From Anaerolineales bacterium (GTDB lineage: Bacteria; Chloroflexota; Anaerolineae; Anaerolineales; Villigracilaceae), in NCBI GenBank assembly GCA_016789305.1, contig JAEURJ010000025.1, forward strand, positions 159,603-223,602: a DNA stretch of 64,000 bases, written 5' to 3'. Position numbers and translations under genes: made by a program. Below are positions 9,450 through 18,450 of the stretch, one piece after another (positions within the stretch are counted from its first letter, which is position 1; the number at the start of each line of letters is the position of its first letter). The notes below the pieces were generated by a model that worked only from the letters and a program-made list of their open reading frames with translations, was not told the DNA's origin and searched no databases.

Positions 9450-12185
9450 TTATTTATCCTTCATTCTTAACCTGACTTCGTGCTTCCCAGTGATATGCCA
9501 CGGAATCCTCTCAGCTTTCGTTCCGTCGATGAACATTTCTCCTTCGGTGCCATATCCTTCAATGATGATATCGATGGTCGCGTTTCCGTAACGTAAATTT
9601 TCGAGGCGTGCGTTTTTAAGCTCTGCGGGAACAACAGGCCGGGTATGAAAACCCTGTTCGTCATATCGTATTCCAAACAAACCATAGAACAGCAGCGAGA
9701 CAAAACCAGCCGCTTGCCAAAGCTGTCCGGGCCATCGCCAAGCGAGGCCGCTACTGGCATCGATCACCTCATAAAATGTCTTATTGATGACGCAGTTCCT
9801 CACCTGCTGGCCAATCAGGGTATGAACCAAATCGACATCCCGCTGTGTTGCTGCAGCATCAGCAAACCCCGCTTCCCAAACAACCCAGACGCTTCCACAA
9901 AAATGATTTTTTTCGGGTCGATCAGGAAAAAGCTGGATGCCGAAGTCAGTCATGGCTTTCGTCCGTAAATGCTTCAGCACACTCCAGCTTCTTTCTTGAT
10001 CTGCAATGGAAAACTTGCTCCAAATGACACTTTCTGCTCCTGAAGTCTCCCAATATCCTTCGGCAAAAGATTGACTCCCCTTTGGCCCGGAAGTGTAATA
10101 GCCAAAGTCCTCATTCCAGTACAATTGATTGATCGTCTCTCTTAATTGATTTGCCCGGGCGCGCCAGTGCTTGACTTTTTCAGGATCAAAACCAAGCAAA
10201 GTTGCTATTTGAGCCATGCTCCAATAGGCCTTCTGAAAGTAACATTCCGTGCTCAGACAAAATCCGTCGTTCTCCGGTTCTTCGAAAGCGTCATTGGAAG
10301 TCGATTGTTCCGCCCGAACCAGACCGGTTTCATCTGAAAAACGCGCCTCAACGTCCTGAATTTTCTCCAGCAGAAACGGCCAGGCTTCTTGGATTGCAAA
10401 CCGATCATGGGTTGCAAGATAATAATCCCACAAACCGACAATGGCCATAGCCGGTCCATCTGAACCGTTATCAAACCCATTGCGAGTGGTGTATAACAAT
10501 GTTTTTCTAGCGGTTAAAGGATCCAGAAGATTTCCACACCGCAGGGCAATGTGGGCGCTGTCCCTGACCCAGACGCCGAACCCTTCGCCTGGTCCCTGGA
10601 AAAGCCCTGCAGACCACAAGCCCGCCTCGCTGGGCAGAGCAAATTCTTCGCTCTTGCACGCAGAAAAGATATCAAGAGCAATTTCATAGGCTGCGTTGAC
10701 ACTCGCTACAGAGGTGCAGAGGCGGGGGTAACTGCCATGGTCGTAGACGGGACGCCAGATTTCCTTGCGGTTGATCGCGCGCACCATATCCCCCCACTTC
10801 GTATCCCGCCATTGAAACTCCTCCGTTATCCGTAAGGGAGAGACCACAGTATGCTCGTCAAGAATATAAGCATCCGGATATCCGTAATTCGAGTCGTTTA
10901 CAGAGCGACTGTACACGGTAAATGTCGCCCCTTTATAAAAGATTGGGTTTTCTGCCGGAGTTTTCTCGAGCAAGGATCGTGCTTCCGGGCCAAATCTACA
11001 GGAGCGTAAACCGTATAACGTAACTGCATGCAAGGTAAATTCACTCGTAGATTCGATCCGAATCTCCTTGCCAGGCGCCACATCTATCTTGCAGCCGCCC
11101 ACATTCCCGCTGACACTATTATCTACGTTTATCGTTTGCCTGTCCTGACTGTTCTGCCGCATCAGGAGTGCCTGTCCGCCACAGATGACTTCAGCAATCG
11201 TTTTGTCGACAAAAAATGTCAATCTCAAGGTGCCAGCCTGTGTTTGCGCTGGTATGGAATGCTCATGATTCCAAATCCTCTGGCCGGCAACGCGGATAGG
11301 AAAACCACAGATCTCCAGGTTCAATTGCTGGGCGGGACTACATTCAATATCGAGGATGACCTCAAATGCCTGTGCAGAGATATCAGAAGGCGCTCCCTCC
11401 GCCTCCAGGATGCGGATGTTCGGCCAATGGCCCGGTGCCACTCGGAAGGAAAATTTCTCGAAGTATCTCGACGTGCGGATGTTCTTCCATTTGCGTTCCC
11501 ATATCCTTAATTTCCTAAGGTAATCGGCAGGTTCCAGCGTATTTTCATGAAGAAAAAGGGGAATGCTAAATATCGAAGAAAAAGGCCAATCCTCCATCTC
11601 CTCACTAATGGCGATCGTCAGTTCACCATGACGATAGGGAATGCTGAATTCCTCCTTGACGGCTCCCTGCCATACTCTTTCTTGCGGACGTTCAGAAGAT
11701 CTGATTTGAGGAAGGTTGTAGTTAACATGGCTTACTTTCCAATCGAGCAGATCCGGGCTTTCGAGAAGAACACTGTCGACATACTCCTGCGACTCGCCGA
11801 GCACATTGGCGTAAACTCGTAATAGCCATGTACCGTTTCCAGCCTGGGCCAGTCCATAAACGGCTTTTGCTTTCGCCTGATTGGACACATAATGAATGAT
11901 GGGGTCATTACGTGCCTGGTCATCCACTAACAGGCTCTTGTCTGGGCTGGCAGTAATCAAGCGCATCCAAAGATTGTCAAGTTGGACGTCAATTCCATAA
12001 GTCTGTTTGGCATCAAGCGGATATAAATCGATACACCGCCATGCATCGATCCGCGTACGAGCCAGAGGCAGATTCCTGGCACTCACTTCTACGCCATCTG
12101 CAAAGAAATGGATTTCAGAATCTTCAATATCCTTTTGAAGAGGTACCATCAAAAAGCGGTGATCAAAATTCCATTCAAACTTCAT
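9450..12185 (-). CDS. Six-hairpin (alpha/alpha-barrel) glycosidase-like enzyme
   Basis: The product has 911 residues and no signal peptide, so it is probably cytosolic. The first 450 residues are beta-rich. The region from about 500 to 820 resembles an (alpha/alpha)6 barrel of the amylo-alpha-1,6-glucosidase/GH78/trehalase type: GEGFGVWVRDSAHIAL, TRNGFDNGSDGPAMAIVGLWDY, ECYFQKAYWSMAQIATLLGF, LYWNEDFGYY and GSVWVVWEAGF. Acidic residues in VRDSAH and EEPENDG are candidate catalytic groups. A small beta domain ends the protein. Last gene of the LacI-controlled operon; it likely cuts the imported oligosaccharide. The exact GH family and linkage are not settled. Confidence 0.75.
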   Translation of the reverse strand: MKFEWNFDHRFLMVPLQKDIEDSEIHFFADGVEVSARNLPLARTRIDAWRCIDLYPLDAKQTYGIDVQLDNLWMRLITASPDKSLLVDDQARNDPIIHYVSNQAKAKAVYGLAQAGNGTWLLRVYANVLGESQEYVDSVLLESPDLLDWKVSHVNYNLPQIRSSERPQERVWQGAVKEEFSIPYRHGELTIAISEEMEDWPFSSIFSIPLFLHENTLEPADYLRKLRIWERKWKNIRTSRYFEKFSFRVAPGHWPNIRILEAEGAPSDISAQAFEVILDIECSPAQQLNLEICGFPIRVAGQRIWNHEHSIPAQTQAGTLRLTFFVDKTIAEVICGGQALLMRQNSQDRQTINVDNSVSGNVGGCKIDVAPGKEIRIESTSEFTLHAVTLYGLRSCRFGPEARSLLEKTPAENPIFYKGATFTVYSRSVNDSNYGYPDAYILDEHTVVSPLRITEEFQWRDTKWGDMVRAINRKEIWRPVYDHGSYPRLCTSVASVNAAYEIALDIFSACKSEEFALPSEAGLWSAGLFQGPGEGFGVWVRDSAHIALRCGNLLDPLTARKTLLYTTRNGFDNGSDGPAMAIVGLWDYYLATHDRFAIQEAWPFLLEKIQDVEARFSDETGLVRAEQSTSNDAFEEPENDGFCLSTECYFQKAYWSMAQIATLLGFDPEKVKHWRARANQLRETINQLYWNEDFGYYTSGPKGSQSFAEGYWETSGAESVIWSKFSIADQERSWSVLKHLRTKAMTDFGIQLFPDRPEKNHFCGSVWVVWEAGFADAAATQRDVDLVHTLIGQQVRNCVINKTFYEVIDASSGLAWRWPGQLWQAAGFVSLLFYGLFGIRYDEQGFHTRPVVPAELKNARLENLRYGNATIDIIIEGYGTEGEMFIDGTKAERIPWHITGKHEVRLRMKDK

Positions 12186-12274
12186 CGGATACCCTGTATT
12201 GGTTCAGGAAAAACATTCACAGTCTAGATTCTTCATCCAGCGCGAGGAACTTTGGCTCAATTGCTCCAGGTAGC

Positions 12275-13402
12275 TTAAATCAGACACTTTTCGACCGGAA
12301 GGATCGGAAGGTCAGACTGAGGTTTGTCAAAATAAAAATAGGTGCAACAGGACCAGTCATCCTCCCGTTCGAACAATTCCGGCAGGACAATCGTTGGATC
12401 AATTGCAACAAAATCGATATCATACCCATTAACAGAACGGTATCGAGCCCCCATGGTCTGCTGATGAAAGTGAAACTTTGCCTTGCTTAATTCATCATTC
12501 GTATCTATGCCGCCAATTTGCTGAATCATAATCTGGATGTTTTCATGAAAATAGATAGGATCCGGCACATGCAGGCGGTAACAGGCGATCTCCATGTTTT
12601 CCTTGTCATAGATCTGGCTGCCATGATACAGGTCATAAAAATAATCCTGGCCCCATGCCGTTCCGATATAATCCTCCACGCCGGTACCGCACAGGCTGGG
12701 ATATTCCTGGTCGCCATCAATATAGGCTTTAAATTCCCCTTCCCCCCACCAGGTATTGAAATACTTTGTACGATCACAGCGGATGCCGAGGTTTACGCCA
12801 AGGTACCTGCCCTGTCCTTCCAGAAAAGGAAGGAGTTGAAAATCCCTACCCATTTGCGTCGGATTTTCACGGTTGAACCAGCAGTGAAAATACAGGGCGT
12901 TTTCTTCGATACGGTCACCCAACGTATAATCCACATCATAATAAAAGTGCTTGATCTGCTGCCCGCTGCGGTTCTTGACCACAATTTTCATACTCTTCCG
13001 AAACGGCATTGGAATATAGCAATTGAATGAACGGCCTTCCGGGCTTGAAAAGAGAGAATTCTTCACTACGGCCATACGGCCAATGCCAAGGCAGAAGAAA
13101 TCGCCAATCGGCGCGCAGACGGCCGGCTTTTCTGACTCATCCCAATACATTTCAATGAATGTCCCGCGCAGCGTAGCCGGATTGCGGGTATTGATCGTCA
13201 TCCAGATCCTACGAATCATTCCACTTGTATTCTCAGCGTGCGCCAGGGTCGCATCCTCCCCATCCTCCAATGTAAACCAAGCAGAGCCTTTTCGACCATT
13301 GCGAGCTTTTCCGCCTTGCCCTTTTTTTCCTTCTGGATTCTCCCGGCTTGCCCAACGGGTCTCGATTCCAGGCTGGATGGAATATAGATTTTCTCCAAAC
13401 AT
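12275..13402 (-). CDS. DUF2961 / GH172 enzyme (second copy)
   Basis: The product has 375 residues. It has the DUF2961 signature: a tryptophan/arginine-rich start (ETRWASRENPEGKKGQGG), ENTSGMIRRIWMTI, EMYWDESEKPAVCAPIGDFF, SFNCYIPMPFRKS, WWGEGEFKAYIDGD and CGTGVEDYIGTAWGQ. Characterised GH172 members act on difructose dianhydride or D-arabinofuranosides, so a furanoside substrate is plausible. The acidic residues in GTGVEDY and EGEFKAYIDGD are the likely active site. AGGAG lies seven bases before the ATG. It is a distant paralogue of the operon's first gene. Confidence 0.85.
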   Translation of the reverse strand: MFGENLYSIQPGIETRWASRENPEGKKGQGGKARNGRKGSAWFTLEDGEDATLAHAENTSGMIRRIWMTINTRNPATLRGTFIEMYWDESEKPAVCAPIGDFFCLGIGRMAVVKNSLFSSPEGRSFNCYIPMPFRKSMKIVVKNRSGQQIKHFYYDVDYTLGDRIEENALYFHCWFNRENPTQMGRDFQLLPFLEGQGRYLGVNLGIRCDRTKYFNTWWGEGEFKAYIDGDQEYPSLCGTGVEDYIGTAWGQDYFYDLYHGSQIYDKENMEIACYRLHVPDPIYFHENIQIMIQQIGGIDTNDELSKAKFHFHQQTMGARYRSVNGYDIDFVAIDPTIVLPELFEREDDWSCCTYFYFDKPQSDLPILPVEKCLI

Positions 13403-13465
13403 GTGATTACTCCTATGGAATGGTATCTTTTTCGAAGTGAACAGGGATATTCAACCTGATCGAAC

Positions 13466-14266
13466 TTATTTGAAGCCAGTCGTTTTAATCCCTTCCTGGA
13501 GATACCTTTGAGCGATCAGAAAAAGGATGAATACCGGAATCGCGGCCAGCATCGAGGAGGCAATTACTTTGTTCCATGGCGTCGAGTACCCAGAGACCAT
13601 ATTAGCCAGGTAGACTTGAACCGTGTACAGGGATTCCTTTTTGTTGACCACCAAGGGCCACAAATAGTTATTCCAATTTCCCAGGAAAAAGGCGATGGTT
13701 AAAGGGATAATGATGGGCTTCGATAAAGGCAGTGCAATGGTGAAAAAAATACGTGCTTTTGAGCACCCTTCTACTTCTGCTGCTTCCTCGAGCTCCCTGG
13801 GAAAGCCAAGGTAAAACTGCCTGAACAGGAAAATCCCGTAGGCATTAAAAAGAGCCGGAAGAATCAGACCTGCATATGAATTCGTTATGCCGAGAAATTT
13901 TGCGATCATGAACAACGGCACCAGGATTGTCATGCTGGGAATCAGCAAAGTGCTGATGATGATCCGAAACAATGTATCCTTAAATGGGAAATCGAAACGA
14001 GCCAGGGCATACCCGCACATCGCGTGTAGAAGCATTGCAACAACCGTCACCGTTATCGATACGACCAATGACGTACGGATGGATACCAAGAATTTGCTGG
14101 ACAGTGCCGCTCTGATATTATCCAAAGTGGGGAAATGAGGCCAAAGAGTAGCAGTGAAAAGCTCATTCGCGGATTTAAAGCTGGTCATGAAGAGGATATA
14201 AATGGGAAACAGCAATATGATGGCGACCAGAACCAGGAAAGCAACAGTCAAATAGTTGCGCTTCAT
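13466..14266 (-). CDS. Sugar ABC permease, MalG type
   Basis: The product has 266 residues and six predicted membrane segments. It carries the inner-membrane component EAA-type loop (ELEEAAEVEGCSKARIFFTIALPLSKP), which docks with the ATPase. N-terminal helix: YLTVAFLVLVAIILLFPIYILF. It is a CUT1-family (MalG-like) subunit that imports oligosaccharides together with the MalF-like protein immediately upstream. The operon holds no ATPase gene, so a shared MsmK/MalK-type ATPase encoded elsewhere is expected. Confidence 0.93.
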   Translation of the reverse strand: MKRNYLTVAFLVLVAIILLFPIYILFMTSFKSANELFTATLWPHFPTLDNIRAALSSKFLVSIRTSLVVSITVTVVAMLLHAMCGYALARFDFPFKDTLFRIIISTLLIPSMTILVPLFMIAKFLGITNSYAGLILPALFNAYGIFLFRQFYLGFPRELEEAAEVEGCSKARIFFTIALPLSKPIIIPLTIAFFLGNWNNYLWPLVVNKKESLYTVQVYLANMVSGYSTPWNKVIASSMLAAIPVFILFLIAQRYLQEGIKTTGFK

Positions 14267-14281
14267 AAGATCCTCTTCTTT

Positions 14282-15175
14282 TTACTCTTCTGAAACTGCT
14301 TTCGATTGGAAAAAGGAAAAAATAAACAGGATCACGAACAGGCATATGGACAGGGTCGAACCGTAGCCGAGATCCAGCAAATTAAACGATTTGTCGAAGA
14401 TATACAGGACCCCGACCTCAGTTGCCTTGAATGGACCTCCTTTGGTCATCACCATGATTAGATCCATCACCTGAAAAGAGGCGATCGTTGTTGTGATCAA
14501 GATAAAGATACTGGTCGGCTTGATGAGGGGAAACATAATGTAGCGAAATGTCTGCCAACGGTTGGCACCATCGATCATGGCAGCTTCAAAATAACTGGCG
14601 GGAACCTCTTTGATTGCAGACAGGAACAAAAGCATGTTGTAGCCAAGATTAATCCAAAGCAGCACGAGAATAATCGAAAATAATGCCTGATCCTGGGAAC
14701 CTAAAAAAGGCTGGTCCGGAATGCCAAACAGATTGAGGAATGCGTTGATAAACCCCCGTTTTTCATTATAAAGAAACATCCATAAAGTACTGGCAATCAC
14801 AGAAGTGATGGCAAACGGCATCAGAATGGCTGTCTTAATGAACGAATTCAGTCTGGATTTGACTGAGTCAATTAGAACAGCCAGAAAAAGGGATGTGCAA
14901 AAGAGTGTTGGCACATAGATGATGGTCAATTTAAGGGTACGCCCGAGAGAATTCCACCAATTCTCATCTGAGAACATCCTGGAGTAGTTTCCAAATCCGA
15001 TAAACACCTTTTCGCTGATCAGGTCCCAGTGATAGAAGCTGATAATAATGGCATAGATGATGGGTATGATCACAAATATGAGGAGGCCCAGGAAATCAGG
15101 GGCGATAAAACAATAAGCAGTGAGGGCCTCAATGAATTTTCTTCTCGATAATTTTCGTACGGATTTAGTGGTCAA
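14282..15175 (-). CDS. Sugar ABC permease, MalF type
   Basis: About 297 residues with six membrane segments starting at ALTAYCFIAPDFLGLLIFV. The permease loop is SYFEAAMIDGANRWQTFRYIMFPLIKP. It is the CUT1 MalF-like partner of the permease at 13466. Start choice is uncertain: an ATG at 15241 would be only three bases from the preceding stop and would translate a strong hairpin (15201-15228) into the N-terminus. A TTG at 15175 follows GGAAAAG and gives a normal length before the first helix, so it is preferred here. Confidence 0.88.
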   Translation of the reverse strand: MTTKSVRKLSRRKFIEALTAYCFIAPDFLGLLIFVIIPIIYAIIISFYHWDLISEKVFIGFGNYSRMFSDENWWNSLGRTLKLTIIYVPTLFCTSLFLAVLIDSVKSRLNSFIKTAILMPFAITSVIASTLWMFLYNEKRGFINAFLNLFGIPDQPFLGSQDQALFSIILVLLWINLGYNMLLFLSAIKEVPASYFEAAMIDGANRWQTFRYIMFPLIKPTSIFILITTTIASFQVMDLIMVMTKGGPFKATEVGVLYIFDKSFNLLDLGYGSTLSICLFVILFIFSFFQSKAVSEE

Positions 15176-15200
15176 GGGAACTTTTCCAGATATATAAATT

Positions 15201-15228
15201 GGATGCAAGCGCCAAGGCGCTTGCATCC
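15201..15228 (-). promoter_or_regulatory. Hairpin between binding-protein and permease genes
   Basis: A 13-bp perfect stem (GGATGCAAGCGCC with its complement) and a two-base AA spacer lie just after the stop codon of the binding-protein gene. Such hairpins in sugar transporter operons protect the upstream mRNA and lower downstream transcription, so that the binding protein is made in excess. There is no clear T-tract. Confidence 0.65.
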
Positions 15229-15244
15229 AGTAATTTACCATTGT

Positions 15245-16564
15245 TTACTTCTTAATCACAGCCTCGCAGGCGGCTTGCGCTTTGGCGGCTGCATCCGCTC
15301 CGGTAGCTCCACCGAACATTACACTTTGAACCATATCGTTTACCAAATCAGTAATCTCGGCAGGGTAACTAGGCTCAGGTACAGCTGTATCATAAAAGGA
15401 AGTGAACGCCTTTCGGAGACCCTTATCATATATCGCTGAGTTGGTCTTGATAACCGAGAACCGAGCCGGGTAGGCAAATTTCGCTTCCGTTGCCCACTTG
15501 CTAGCCATGGTGTTATCTTTTGGATCGCCGAACAACCAGAAGATGAATGCAGCTGCTTCATCAACATTTTTCGATTGCGAATTGATCGCCATTTTTTGGC
15601 CGCCCGCTACCGTGATGGATTTCTTGTCAGCCGGTGCAGGAAGCGGAACAACGCCAATATTAACATCCTTATAGGTAGTTTCCGTCGCGTTGATCATGTA
15701 CGTGCCACCAACTTGCATGGCAGCGAAGCCGGTGCCGACATTTCCAATATCCCAGGGTCCGATTTGCAATGAGGATGGGGCATAGCCATCCTTGAAAAAA
15801 CTGCCCCAAAAATCAAGTGCTTGTGCCATTTCGGGAGTATTTATGACACAGGTGGAGCGATCCTTCGACAGAATGTCAGCGCCGCTCATCCACATGAATG
15901 GCCACCAGTTGAATAAGGTATAGCCGCCCTTTTCAACGGGAAGCACCAGGCCATAAACATCGTTTGTGGTCAGAGCCTTGGCTGCCGCAGATAATTCATC
16001 CCAGGTCGTCGGGGGTTGGATTCCGGCTGCATTTAGCATATCTACATTGTAGAACAACCCAAGTGTCTCCATCTCCATCGGCAGGGCGTATATTTTTCCC
16101 TGATAGGTGGCGGCATCGAGGGCGGAGGGCTGCATATCTGCCTTTAACTCTTCCGTATAATACGGAGTTAAATCCGCAAGCATCCCTTTTTCGGCATACT
16201 TGGTAAATGTCGAAGGCTCAACGAACAAGATATCAGGCGCTTCGCCGTTTGCATAGGCGGTCGGAATCAAGGTCGTAATATAGTCTGATTGGTTTACATT
16301 AGTCAGTTCGATCCTGACATCCGGGTGGGAAGCATTGTACTGAGCAACTGCATCTGTAAGGAACTGAGCTTCCGTGCCACCATGAAAGTCCCAAAACTTG
16401 AGCACCACGGGTTCTTTTGCGGCTGGCAGTGTGGCGGGTGCTTCGGTGGCATCGGATTGCGGAGCTGGTGTTGCCGCAGGCGGCTGTGTAGGCGCCGGGG
16501 AAGTGCAAGATGCCAGGAGGGCAAGGACCGTTATCGCGATCAACAGAATGGATATTTTTTTCAT
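15245..16564 (-). CDS. Sugar ABC substrate-binding lipoprotein (CUT1)
   Basis: The product has 439 residues. The signal peptide ends in a lipobox (LLASC, Cys20). A Pro/Ala/Thr linker leads to a family 1 extracellular solute-binding protein: VVLKFWDFHGG, the AEGMLADLTPYY-type segment (EKGMLADLTPYYTEEL), YALPMEMETLGLFYNVDML and GAGIQPPTTWDEL-like AAGIQPPTTWDEL. It captures the oligosaccharide outside the membrane and passes it to the two permeases. AAGGA precedes the ATG. It is the second gene of the LacI-controlled operon. Confidence 0.93.
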   Translation of the reverse strand: MKKISILLIAITVLALLASCTSPAPTQPPAATPAPQSDATEAPATLPAAKEPVVLKFWDFHGGTEAQFLTDAVAQYNASHPDVRIELTNVNQSDYITTLIPTAYANGEAPDILFVEPSTFTKYAEKGMLADLTPYYTEELKADMQPSALDAATYQGKIYALPMEMETLGLFYNVDMLNAAGIQPPTTWDELSAAAKALTTNDVYGLVLPVEKGGYTLFNWWPFMWMSGADILSKDRSTCVINTPEMAQALDFWGSFFKDGYAPSSLQIGPWDIGNVGTGFAAMQVGGTYMINATETTYKDVNIGVVPLPAPADKKSITVAGGQKMAINSQSKNVDEAAAFIFWLFGDPKDNTMASKWATEAKFAYPARFSVIKTNSAIYDKGLRKAFTSFYDTAVPEPSYPAEITDLVNDMVQSVMFGGATGADAAAKAQAACEAVIKK

Positions 16565-16690
16565 TTTGTTTTCCTTAGAGTCTTCATCAAAGTTTTGTGA
16601 CGGGCGTGATTTAAGGTGTTTTCGAGCTTCTTCTCATCTTCTCATAACTCTACCTCCTTGACATATAAAGGGGTATGCGAAAAGTACATT

Positions 16691-18070
16691 CTATTTGGCC
16701 TGTCGGTCAAACTCTTGGCGAATGCTGCGAGCCTGCTCAATATTGCCCTGGGAGAAAAGCCGTGCATCTGCCGCCCGTTCGGCCAATTCCTGGTCACGAG
16801 CTTTTGAATATTCCTCATAGCGTTTATGGAATTTTTCCTTCAACATGCGCTGCTGATCGGTGAGATCCTCAAGTTCCTCGTTGTTTGGGCCAAGCACTTT
16901 CAGCCCTGCATCGGTTCGTTTGGTCGGCAAGCGCTGCTCAACAGGTAAAATGCCAAACGGTTTGGTTGGCAGGAGCTGGTACCAGTACGCTGTGGAAGAC
17001 CAGTCATCAGACAGGTGGTTTGCATGTCCGTGTTCCATGGTTACACGGAGGCTTCGCTGGAAGAAAACTGGGTCAACTAGATGGAAACGATAGCTGACCT
17101 GGTATCCCGGGCAATCCACTTCCGCCAAGGCAGAGCCGTTCATCGGGAAGGCATTAGGCTGCATGCCCCACGCTTGGTTAAAATAGTCCTCGCTTCCAGT
17201 GCCATGCAAACTAGGAGGCCAAGCTTCTCCGTCGATGAAGAACATATCATCCCCTTCCCCCCACCACGTGCCCTGGAAGTGTGCAACGGATAAATTGCAT
17301 CCCACATAATGCCCTTTCCCTTCAACATCCAGAATGACATAATTATTTTTTCCATCCAGATTTTGGGCAGAGTTGATTTCCGGCGTGTTGGTTGCAACCT
17401 CTGGCGCCCAGCCAATGCAGGGATTTTCCCTCCGCCATTGTGCATGGAAATATGCGACATCATCGCCAAGCGACTCGTGGTATAGCTCGTAATCGATATA
17501 GAAATATTGGCCGTACGGAATATTATTTTGATTTTCCAACTCGATCCGAGCATGTTTGTTGAATGGCATAGGAAAGTAGCAGTTGAGTCCGGCGGTACCA
17601 CCGAATTTATTGCGCTCGATTTCACGGGAGGAGGAGGTAAAAGGCAAGGAGGCAAAATTAGAGGCGATCGAGTGCCCAAGGCAGAAGAAATCCCCCAGAG
17701 GGACAAGAACGCTTGGATGTACCTGGTCATCCCAATAGATCTTGAGCAGCACTTTGCGGTAATAATCTGGATCGTTGACCTCCCATTGGGCGCCGATGGC
17801 GTTTTCCATTTCGAGAACGGGAGCGGTCAACCGTATGTTCACTGGATCAATCAAGGAAGGTCCTAAGAGCCGACGGCAAAATTGCGTCATCCAGATGTGA
17901 GTGATACAGCCTGGCCCCTCCAGATCAGCCAGCACTATACTTTCGCCGGGCATAATGATCCAGGCATCCTGATTGCGCCCGGTTTGATCCCAACTGGAAG
18001 CCCGGGCACTTCGTACATTACGGACCCGTGTCAAGCCGCCAAACAAGCCATTCATCAATACATTCGCCAT
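16691..18070 (-). CDS. DUF2961 / GH172 enzyme (first gene of operon)
   Basis: The product has 459 residues. DUF2961 signatures: SARASSWDQTGRNQDAWIIM, IVLADLEGPGCITHIWMTQF, LKIYWDDQVHPSVLVPLGDFF, GLNCYFPMPFNKHARI, WWGEGDDMFFIDGE and GTGSEDYFNQAWGM. GH172 enzymes cleave or transfer difructose or D-arabinofuranose residues. The last 70 residues form a charged helical tail (LKEKFHKRYEEYSKARDQEL) absent from the shorter copy at 12275. GGAGGA lies four bases before the ATG at 18070, so the longer upstream frame is not used. It is directly behind a strong promoter and LacI-type operators. Confidence 0.87.
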   Translation of the reverse strand: MANVLMNGLFGGLTRVRNVRSARASSWDQTGRNQDAWIIMPGESIVLADLEGPGCITHIWMTQFCRRLLGPSLIDPVNIRLTAPVLEMENAIGAQWEVNDPDYYRKVLLKIYWDDQVHPSVLVPLGDFFCLGHSIASNFASLPFTSSSREIERNKFGGTAGLNCYFPMPFNKHARIELENQNNIPYGQYFYIDYELYHESLGDDVAYFHAQWRRENPCIGWAPEVATNTPEINSAQNLDGKNNYVILDVEGKGHYVGCNLSVAHFQGTWWGEGDDMFFIDGEAWPPSLHGTGSEDYFNQAWGMQPNAFPMNGSALAEVDCPGYQVSYRFHLVDPVFFQRSLRVTMEHGHANHLSDDWSSTAYWYQLLPTKPFGILPVEQRLPTKRTDAGLKVLGPNNEELEDLTDQQRMLKEKFHKRYEEYSKARDQELAERAADARLFSQGNIEQARSIRQEFDRQAK

Positions 18071-18132
18071 GATTCCTCCATGAGAGAATAGTGAAAACTC
18101 AAAGCAAAAGTCATCAGACAAGAAAATATTTC

Positions 18133-18153
18133 TGCAAATCGATTTGCAAATCG
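18133..18153 (-). promoter_or_regulatory. Overlapping LacI-type operators for the glycan operon
   Basis: A perfect 16-bp palindrome TGCAAATCGATTTGCA (18133-18148) overlaps a perfect 14-bp palindrome CGATTTGCAAATCG (18140-18153). They start about 10 bases downstream of the operon's -10 box. They resemble the palindrome at the LacI gene's own promoter (AAATCG/TTTTGC elements). Repression by the divergent LacI-type protein is inferred. Confidence 0.8.
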
Positions 18154-18162
18154 TTTTACAGG

Positions 18163-18191
18163 ATATTAGCATGAACTAAATCCCTTGTCAA
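18163..18191 (-). promoter_or_regulatory. Promoter of the GH172/ABC operon
   Basis: On the minus strand TTGACA (18191-18186) is followed by a 17-base spacer and TAATAT (18168-18163), with a TG one base before the -10 (extended -10). This is close to the consensus for a housekeeping sigma factor. The operators lie just downstream. Confidence 0.75.
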
Positions 18192-18372
18192 GGGAGTTGT
18201 TTGTCCACTTTTTAATCGCTGTGAAAAGGATCGGAAAGCAATTTGGTTTGCAATCCTATTTGAACTACTTTAGGAAGCCACTTTCCAAACCCGTAGCAGC
18301 AGTAAGGTGAAGCACTATCCATGTTAAAATATTCTTAAGTTGGCAGGTTACTTTTCTTTGAACCGATTTATA

Positions 18373-18404
18373 TGCTATAATCTCGTAAATCGTTTTGCAA
18401 AACG
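18373..18404 (+). promoter_or_regulatory. LacI gene promoter with self-operator
   Basis: An extended -10 (TGCTATAAT, 18373-18381) is followed after nine bases by the perfect palindrome CGTTTTGCAAAACG (18391-18404). The palindrome sits inside a 26-base imperfect one. Its place over the expected start of transcription suggests autorepression. Confidence 0.75.
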
Positions 18405-18450
18405 TTTCACAAAGTACATCTAACCAGAAAAGAAGCGTTAAAGGCGTTCC

